From: Liolophura sinensis
Taxonomy: Eukaryota > Mollusca > Polyplacophora > Chitonida > Chitonidae
Assembly: GCF_032854445.1 (NCBI RefSeq)
Contig: NC_088303.1
Coordinates: 7,139,501-7,203,500, forward strand
Length of the DNA stretch: 64,000 nt
Direction: 5' to 3'
Positions 57,521 through 64,000 of this stretch are shown one piece after another. The first letter of the stretch is position 1; each line of letters begins with the position of its first letter. The notes below the pieces were generated by a model that did not search any database, was not told where the DNA came from, and saw only the letters and a program-made list of their open reading frames with translations. Position numbers and translations under genes: made by a program.

Positions 57521-57636
57521 AGTTTTACACAAATGACGTAACACAATGAGCTGCTTAGAACACTCCTATGACTCTTGAAGCATTCTAACTGTCGTCGAAA
57601 GCCAATTTTCTTCCTGCAATATGGTATGCTTGTTTG

Positions 57637-57855
57637 ATTTATTTATCTAATTGACATTTTACGATGTACTCAAGAATATTTCCCTTATACGACGCCGGCC
57701 AGCATTATGGTGGGAGGAAACCGGACAGAGGCCGGAGGAAACCCAGAGAGGAAGTCAACATGAGCTGGACTTAATACAGCAACCGTATTCGTGGGAAACT
57801 TCAGGGTCATTGCGCCGTGCTGACGTGATAGCCCCCTCGGCCACGGAGCTCACTT
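57637..57855 (-). mobile_element. SINE S1, full length, with perfect 12-bp target-site duplication
   Basis: The reverse strand starts AAGTGAGCTCCGTGGCCGAG, an A-box-like head, and runs through the S1 body to an ATAAATCA tail. Identical TATGCTTGTTTG flank it (57,625-57,636 and 57,856-57,867), which fixes both ends of the element. It abuts another, forward-oriented S1 fragment. The 97-codon frame is a shadow. Confidence 0.9.
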
Positions 57856-57867
57856 TATGCTTGTTTG

Positions 57868-57988
57868 TGCGTCACGTGTGGGAAAGGTCGTTGATTACCC
57901 TTGAACACTCAAGTTCCACTCAAATATTGATACCGCCGTTGTAAAACTGGGTACGGCGTAAAACACCAATCAAAAAAAATAAATCAAT
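57868..57988 (+). mobile_element. SINE S1 3' half, forward
   Basis: GTCACGTGTGGGAAAGGTCG, then GCCGTTGTAAAACTGGGTAC and GGCGTAAAACACCAATCAAA with A-rich tail. The middle is shortened. It directly follows the target-site duplication of the reverse S1 copy. Confidence 0.7.
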
Positions 57989-58021
57989 ATTAATCACCAT
58001 CGTACTTTTATATATAATCAT

Positions 58022-58172
58022 TCAAGATCAGCTCATGCTGGCTCCCTCTCCGGCCGTAAGCGGGAAAATCTTTTATCAACCTGCGGATGGTTGTGAGTTT
58101 TTCCCGGGCTCTGTCCGGTTTCATCCCAGCATAAAGCTGAAATAAATGTTATCAAATAAATAAATAAATATA
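58022..58172 (+). mobile_element. SINE S1, 5'-truncated and internally deleted
   Basis: AGCTCATGCTGGCTCCCTCT, CCGGCCGTAAGCGGGAA, ACCTGCGGATGG, GGGCTCTGTCCGGTTTC and ATCAAATAAATAAATAAATA. The ATATTCTTGAGTACGGCG segment is missing. Confidence 0.85.
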
Positions 58173-60324
58173 TACAATCATGTGAATACATACAAGATAT
58201 TGTATGAAATATTTCATGTTTAATAAATGTAAGCATTAAAAAACGAATTTAATCGAAAAATGGTGAAAATGACATGCCAAGGTTTCAGTATTTTCAGTTA
58301 GAAATCCTTTACAGAGATACAGCCATCTAATTTACCAGATTGGTTTATCCAATCTCTGTCACTTTTTCTGGAGGTGTAATGGGAATGTATAAATACTGTC
58401 GTCATAAAATTGACATCATTTATTTCTATGATTATTATTATATAATTAATTTCATTATAATTATTATTTATTTTGATATTTGTGTTTTGCGCGGTAATGC
58501 TTATAACAGAATTCTGGAAAGATGATTTAAAGGCAAGGAAGAAATTGAAATGAAGTATGCATTACATGAATAACCGCCAGAGACTGACCAGAAAAATAGT
58601 TCCATTTATTTGCTAAAAAAAATAAAACTACTTTCCTGGGCAGTGTTTAATGATCTTTTATCTGAAATATACTTCATATTAGTGCTTTGTTAGCCTTCAA
58701 CTCGGGATACACGTTTAAGAGTAATAACAACGCGACCTCAGTCGTTACCTGTACCCCGTTTAATCTGTAAGACATTGGACATCGACGATTGGCAGCAATT
58801 CCCTACGCCCAGCTGGATTGAGTTCAGTGACGTCTCAAGTCGTCGTGCATGCCGAGATCGTAAACAGCATGTCTGGTTGCAGTTGGAAGACCAATGCCCT
58901 GAAAATTAACAGGGCCTTTTATGATACCCACTAGTGCATAAGATCATGGTGGCCGACAAGGCAACTAGACAGGTGGTATTTATCGGTGAAAAAATTAACA
59001 TTTAATTAAACGTTTAATTATCGGTGGTGTAGTAATTAACAAAAGCGCTAAAAGCGATGGATTTTTCATATAGGTATTGAGTGGTGTTTATAAATATGAT
59101 TAATTAATTTATGTGAAATCAGAAAATTTCGTGTGGACAAATTCGACGTTACAGAATTGGGATCGAAATTGCTTAACTATTAGCGATATATCTCCCGAAA
59201 AAATGTCCTATCCTTCGTGTATATTTCAGATGTCCATGTGTTATGTTCCTGTCCCATCACCTCACATTAAAGAAAATCATTGTCATCTCCCTCATTGTCT
59301 TTACATTTATGTCGACTAAAGGGAATTGCTGATGTTTGGACTCAAAAAAAGCCTTATCTTTAAAATGAGAGATTTGGGAATTCCTCAGACATTAGCCTGT
59401 GTAATTGCAAACTTTAGACTACCATACCTTCCAGTGAACGATCGGAGTTGATGCGGTTTAGCGTAATGTATATCGCGATATTTGGCTGAAAATGAAAACT
59501 TACCGTTTGTGTAGAAAGTAGCAAACTAATTTTGAAATAGATTTTTGGATTCGTAATGTAAGGGTTTGCTTATCTGACAATCAAAATTGACCAAGGACTG
59601 ATCTCACGTCGAGGGGATTAATCATTCAAATATCCAGTGGCATGTAAACCGGTTGATGCAATTCCCCTTTATCTCTATTTATAAGTGCTCAATTCTTTTT
59701 TCATATTTATGAAACAAAATGACTTCGACATTGATCAATTTTTCTTAACGCCATTGAAGGTCTTACTGATTAAAAAAAGCTCGAGGTACATTGACTAATT
59801 TTCATCAATCCTTAAGTTTAGACTTTCAATCTTCATATCTTAGCCACTTAGCATTTTCCAGTTACACTTCTTTTTTTATCTAAATCCTTCTCGTCTTTCA
59901 GGGTGTAACACATGTTTTGACAACTTGCCTTCCTCGTCTAAAATATTGATTGCCAGCGGACTATTCCCACGGATTTCACTTGTTATGATCGAGAGCCGGA
60001 GGCCATGGGGATCCTTCTGAGGGAGCTGGGGTGCTTGGTAATTTCTGATGGCTTCTCAATTACATCTTTGATCTGTAGAATACACAGGATCATGTAACAG
60101 AAGCTGTGTTCTAGAAATCCGTGGACGAGGCATGCATATCGATGGCTAAAATGTCTCATGTCTTCTGCATGTACTTGAAGCTATAAAGCTTATTATTTTA
60201 TCGATGTTTCAGCACTCTTGCTGAATGCCTGTGATAATAAGACATATATATTGATTGGGTTGTTTACATTGTATGACTAGGTACAATGCTCTACAAATTC
60301 TTACTGCATATTCAGCCTTTCACC
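58173..60324. other. About 2.1 kb without recognised genes
   Basis: AT-rich; 58,420-58,490 is almost pure A/T. Frames of 61-68 codons have no domains. Confidence 0.45.
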
Positions 60325-60455
60325 ATTTCTATATTGCTGACAGTATAACCAACTACTGGTACTCTTTATTCAGTATCTGCTTATTTGTTTAATTTCTATA
60401 TTGCTGACAGTATAACCAACTACTGGTACTCTTTATTCAGTATCTGCTTATTTGC
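60325..60455 (+). repeat. Near-identical 67-bp tandem duplication
   Basis: ATTTCTATATTGCTGACAG...CTGCTTATTTG at 60,325-60,391 is repeated from 60,392 without visible change up to the last few bases. The event looks recent. Confidence 0.97.
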
Positions 60456-61035
60456 TTAGTTAGCGAGCTTGTGTTTTAGTTATTTTATTGTGAAATGTCA
60501 CGAAAGTGTAGCGCCTGACGAGTATCTGAATTCCAGAATAGTATTCTTACAACACTTCCATCCCAGTCAGCAAAATGTAACACAAAGTAATAGAAATAAC
60601 CTCAATATGTAAATATTCTGACAGGAATGATAAGCTCTTTTACAATTTCCGTTCTCCACATTCCTCTTCATGAATAGCTGTAATTATCACTGACCTGACA
60701 GTCCACATTTCTGTCTGCAAAATAACGAGGTTTGCATCCTGTTTAATATCCAGTTGTAATTGAAAGCAAACTAACATATCCAGCCCATAAACACTGACAC
60801 AGAGTCATAATCCCTTTGGTAATTTCTGTCGTTGATGCTGGTATCTTACTGTCCGTCTCGCGTAATGCGCTGCAATTAATAGCTACACACTGGTTTTGTA
60901 ATAGTGCACGTTGAAAAAAAAAACTCTCGCTTTTGTTAACTATACTAATGAACCAGCCTAAGGTATATCTAGTCACGCTTTCCACCATAACCCACAGTTA
61001 TTCGAGACGGGCAAGCCTGTGCCTCTGTTTGGTAT

Positions 61036-61185
61036 GTGTATTTACAGTGCTTCCCTTTATTTGTGTTTTCATTTATCTACTTGATTGAAGGTTTACGCCG
61101 TGCTGAAGAATATATTATAGGCCTACTTATTCAACGGTGAGCAGCATAGTGGTGGGAGCAAGCCGGGTGGATCCCAGCATAGTGT
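61036..61185 (-). mobile_element. SINE S1-like 3' half (subfamily shared with 63.75 kb)
   Basis: TTCATTTATCTACTTGATTG, GTTTACGCCGTGCTGAAGAA and AGCATAGTGGTGGGAGCAAG correspond to the S1 3' half. The flank ATTTACAGTGCTTCCCTTTA is also shared with 63,741-63,765, so more than the SINE is duplicated. Confidence 0.75.
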
Positions 61186-62035
61186 TTCATTTAGCAGCGT
61201 TTATGTTCTTTCTTGAATTTTTTGGATTAACTTACTTGATTGTACATGTAGCTTACCTCCATTTTCACTTATTCGATGGTGTCATTTTTGGGGTGGAGGA
61301 AGTCGGATGTAAGCGGCCTACATCTGACATGTTACTGGCAATTTTCCCCACGTGTGACGTGCAGGTATGGCCGTTACATTAGTGGAAATCAAGAGAATTT
61401 CAACTGACCAAAGATCTATAAGGCCACACGAGCACCCTAGATAGCTCATTGTCACCAAGGTCCACAAAGTTTTCAATTGTACAGGTAAGTATTTGAAGAG
61501 ATTGAGTGTCATTGGAATGATAGTTTACCATTTGACGAAAACTGAAATAACCCCAAGTGCATAAAAAGTCTTATAGGACGAAAAGAGTTATATGCGCTGT
61601 TGAAAAAAGTTAGGTAAAGGTATATTTCATGTTCCCAGTCTGGAACAATGGTATACGTAAGATCATAGTCTTATCATGGATATCGAGAAATTGCATATAT
61701 TAACCAATTTAATACGTGGGCATGTGAGGTGTGCGTTTCATGATAATCTGAAAGTAGCCCAGAGGTATCAAATATGATAATCTATTGTGATGTAATCTTG
61801 TTGCATCTCCAGATCTGTTGTGTTTTCACTGATGCATTACCGTTGACCATTTCCACATAAGTGTAATTTGCAACGATGTTGAATGTGGGCGCTTTACGTG
61901 TCTTCTGTAAACTTTGTATAACCCTGATTTTCGCACGCGATAGGACGGATAGAGTGTTGCCCAGTTGCTATGCACCCCTTCTCCTCGTGGAAATTGATCA
62001 GACAGGACCAAAAGGGTGTTGTTAAAATGGGTTGC
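61186..62035. other. Unassigned sequence
   Basis: No gene recognised. Confidence 0.4.
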
Positions 62036-62038
62036 CTA

Positions 62039-62083
62039 CCTCCACCCACCTCCACCTCCACCTCCACCTCCACCTCCACCTCC

Positions 62084-62174
<91 letters not shown>
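62039..62174 (+). repeat. (CCACCT)n followed by (CT)n microsatellite
   Basis: About eight CCACCT hexamers (62,039-62,086) pass directly into about 44 CT dinucleotides. The polyproline and SLSL frames are artefacts. Confidence 0.98.
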
Positions 62175-62177
<3 letters not shown>

Positions 62178-62469
62178 CGCAGATTGACTGATACAGTTTC
62201 TATAATGGAGACAATTAATTTACGCGCTATTTCAGTGACAAATATGGCATTACTGCCTAAAGCAGTAATTGTCCTGTTACAAAACAACTAGATCACAACC
62301 TTAGGATGTTTGTTTTTTTTTTTTTTTTTGCTTCCATCACATATCTAAAGTCAACTAAATTGCGACAGCGTATATGAATGGATATGAAGACCGACTCTCA
62401 TATATACAATTGAGTTTTCAAGAAATAGCTAAGTCATGCCATTTAAAGTACTATGTAGTCCTGTGCCAT

Positions 62470-62850
62470 TTCCTTTATATGGCAGTTGGTAGAGCGTCCG
62501 CTCCGGGAGCGGTAGATCCTTGGTCGAGTCACACCTAAGAACGTAAAAGAGGTATTGTACCTTCCTTGGTTGGCGTACAGCATGATGGGGATAGTGCAAC
62601 GACTGGTTGACCCGTATCAGTATAATGGCAAATTTCCAAGAATACATTCATTATAATATAATGGCTCGGGCGGGGCCGCTTACTTGCCTACGGTAAGGCG
62701 TCTGAATGAAACAGCGCTAGATAAAAGAGCGGTGGAAATCCGTCCTGCAGCAAGAAGGCACATTACAGATACTCTAAGGATTCCTTCGTCGTCATGTGAC
62801 TGGAAAGTTGCTAAGTGCGACGTTAAACCACAAGCAATCACTCATTCCTT
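62470..62850 (+). mobile_element. SINE S2, full length, with a small internal insertion
   Basis: Head GGCAGTTGGTAGAGCGTCCG and TTGGTCGAGTCACACC (A- and B-box-like), then GTACAGCATGATGGGGATAG, CAACGACTGGTTGACCCG, GGTAAGGCGTCTGAATGAA and the tail TTCCTTCGTCGTCATGTGAC with ATCACTCATT. Relative to the copy at 3.35 kb it carries 27 extra bases at 62,630-62,656 bracketed by TATAATGGC. CATTTCCTTTA before and CATTCCTTA after may be its target-site duplication. Confidence 0.9.
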
Positions 62851-63269
62851 ACTATGGTAATATGAAATTGTGCTTGTAATTACATCTGTAAGGGAATATA
62901 TGATGAATATAAATTGACTTATAATATCAATATAATACCACCTCGGAGAACGTACATGTATATACATGTTCGCAGTCGATGTCGGCCAACTGCATATATA
63001 GGCCTTTTTCCCCTATAGTCAAAAATTTCTTCTTGCTGCTGATGAAAATCTGTAGATTGAAATGAAAAATGGAAAATGAAGGCATATAGTATATAGTATA
63101 CTTGTCTCACATTTTATAGAAAATAAGGTCAGTGAGGAAGAGAAAAAGGAGGAGTATTGAATTTACAAGTGCAAGAAACAACAGCACTCCAGAAAAGCTA
63201 GATTATGATGTCTGATGATCAATGAACACTTGATATTATAATTAGGCAAAAGAAATGAAATCTTTATTA
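62851..63269. other. Unassigned AT-rich sequence
   Basis: No gene recognised; 62,951-62,968 holds an ACATGTATATACATGT palindrome. Confidence 0.45.
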
Positions 63270-63322
63270 ATTTATTTGATCGGAATTATACAACTTGCTC
63301 AAAACAATTTCTCTTACAAAAC
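63270..63322 (-). mobile_element. SINE S1 3' tail, strongly diverged
   Basis: TTTATTTGATCGGAATTATA, CAACTTGCTCAAAACAATTT and CTCTTACA align with the S1 3' end. On the reverse strand it supplies AATAAA motifs just downstream of the open frame ending at 63,330. Confidence 0.6.
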
Positions 63323-63329
63323 AGCGATC

Positions 63330-63719
63330 TTAACTGTCAAGATCCTGAAAGACGAAATGAGTGAGCGCTTGGACAGTCTGAGCTAGTAAAGGCCAAACAT
63401 CGCTCTTAGCTTTGCCTTGCTTTGAGTTTGAAAGTGGGCTGAGGCAGAAGTTCTTTGGTAGGTATTCACCCAAGCGCCCATTTTGTTTCACGGCTGGTAG
63501 TATACGAATGCCTGCTCGGACGCCCAGATTCGACACAAGGTAACTTGGTGATAATATTTCCAAAGCGTTGAGCATGACGCCTTCCGACGGTTCATGCAAC
63601 AGTGTGTTGTCCAAGTGACTGCTTTGTAAGAGCACACAAGTAGAAGTGATAGCTGCACTAGTGTGCCCATTGAGAGCTCTTAAAATACTTGTGTGCCTGC
63701 ATAGACAATGACATTTTAA
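63330..63719 (-). CDS. Open frame of about 129 codons, candidate terminal exon or repeat
   Basis: The reverse frame is open from a TAG near 63,720 to a stop at 63,330; no ATG lies near its 5' end. It reads CHCLCRHTSILRALNGHTSA, LLHEPSEGVMLNALEIL, then LGVRAGIRILPAVKQNGRLG and ends HFVFQDLDS. Composition is protein-like, without low complexity. Splice-acceptor-like TTTTCAATAG and TGTCTATGCAG sit at its left edge when read 5' to 3', and AATAAA motifs from an S1 tail follow the stop. That fits a last exon. Against this, 10,030-10,200 holds a homologous segment with stops, so the stretch may be repeat DNA open by chance. No family is recognised. Confidence 0.28.
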   Translation of the reverse strand, partial: LKCHCLCRHTSILRALNGHTSAAITSTCVLLQSSHLDNTLLHEPSEGVMLNALEILSPSYLVSNLGVRAGIRILPAVKQNGRLGEYLPKNFCLSPLSNSKQGKAKSDVWPLLAQTVQALTHFVFQDLDS

Positions 63720-63740
63720 GCACTCCTATTGAAAAGATCG

Positions 63741-63832
63741 TGATTTACAGTGTTTTCCCTTTATTTGTGTTTTCATTTATCTATTTGATTGGCGGTTTAC
63801 GCAGTGCTGAAGAATATATTTTACTGTAAGTG
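63741..63832 (-). mobile_element. SINE S1-like 3' end (second subfamily copy)
   Basis: TTCATTTATCTATTTGATTG and GGTTTACGCAGTGCTGAAGA, with the same flanking ATTTACAGTG...CCCTTTATTTG as at 61.04 kb. It stops shortly after GAATATATTTTACTG. Confidence 0.75.
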
Positions 63833-63856
63833 CATGTACACATCCTAGTAATGTTG

Positions 63857-64000
63857 GTGTCTCCTTGGCTCAGTTGATTTATAGCGTGCTAGCGCAGCGT
63901 AATGACCCAGGAGCCTCTCACCAATGCTGTCGCTGTGAGTCCAAGTCCAGCTCATCCTGGCCCTACGTGAGAAGGCATGTCAGCAACCTGCGGATGTCGT
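63857..64000 (+). mobile_element. SINE S1, cut by the window end
   Basis: A well-preserved head, TCTCCTTGGCTCAGTTGATT with GTGCTAGCGCAGCGTAATGA and GTCGCTGTGAGTCCAAGTCC, continues into GTCAGCAACCTGCGGATG at the right edge. The 3' half lies outside the window. Confidence 0.92.

Noticed and set aside
61970-62291. Polyproline, SLSL and RERE/GGGG frames
   Set aside because: They come from (CCACCT)n and (CT)n in different frames; all three frames on both strands stay open, as expected for such repeats.

Overview
The window looks like repeat-dense, gene-poor nuclear DNA of a metazoan, most likely a mollusc and probably a gastropod. This rests on the repeats: a tRNA-derived SINE ending in an (AAAT)n tail, a jockey-like LINE whose 3' end carries GATGTGGCGTTAAGCC followed by ATTC repeats, and Tc1-type transposase relics, all of types I associate with molluscan genomes. 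The species cannot be fixed from sequence alone. No rRNA, functional tRNA, operon or bacterial-type gene is visible. Apart from transposon remnants, no reading frame is convincing as a host gene; the longest open frames are LINE pieces, SINE shadows or microsatellite artefacts. The window is probably intergenic or intronic.

Layout. 0-11 kb: SINE copies, two inverted LINE tails at 4.1-4.2 kb, and an old duplication pairing parts of 1.8-4.1 kb with 8.3-10.5 kb. 11.6-13.2 kb: a SINE head and a 59-bp SINE-tail insertion with a perfect target-site duplication. 14-25.4 kb: overlapping diverged duplications (blocks R0 to R7), interrupted near 24.3 kb by a Tc1-like fragment. 25.8-26.9 kb: a 29-copy, 37-bp minisatellite. 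28.8-29.9 kb: a SINE followed by a reverse-strand Tc1-like pseudogene. 32.8-36.2 kb: a mini-SINE and three different tandem arrays (about 54-60, 90 and about 45 bp). 37.1-40.8 kb: a degenerate reverse-strand jockey-like LINE with ORF1 zinc knuckle, endonuclease, reverse transcriptase and RNase H remnants. 42.4-42.6 kb: a possible piggyBac-like scrap. 44-53 kb: further SINEs, a second LINE 3' end (46.2-47.1 kb) and an inverted R4 copy. 53.3-54.8 kb: long (TA)n and (GA)n microsatellites. 56-58.2 kb: another inverted R4 copy and a nested SINE cluster. 60-64 kb: a near-exact 67-bp duplication, a (CCACCT)n-(CT)n tract, a full-length SINE, an open frame of uncertain nature and an S1 SINE cut by the window end.

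The parts form no pathway. They record successive waves of retroposition, DNA transposition and local duplication. The clearest direct evidence is a set of SINE insertions with flanking target-site duplications at 8.37, 13.10, 20.50, 32.85, 51.12 and 57.64 kb, several of them truncated or internally deleted. Coordinates of diverged repeats are read by eye and may be off by tens of bases.
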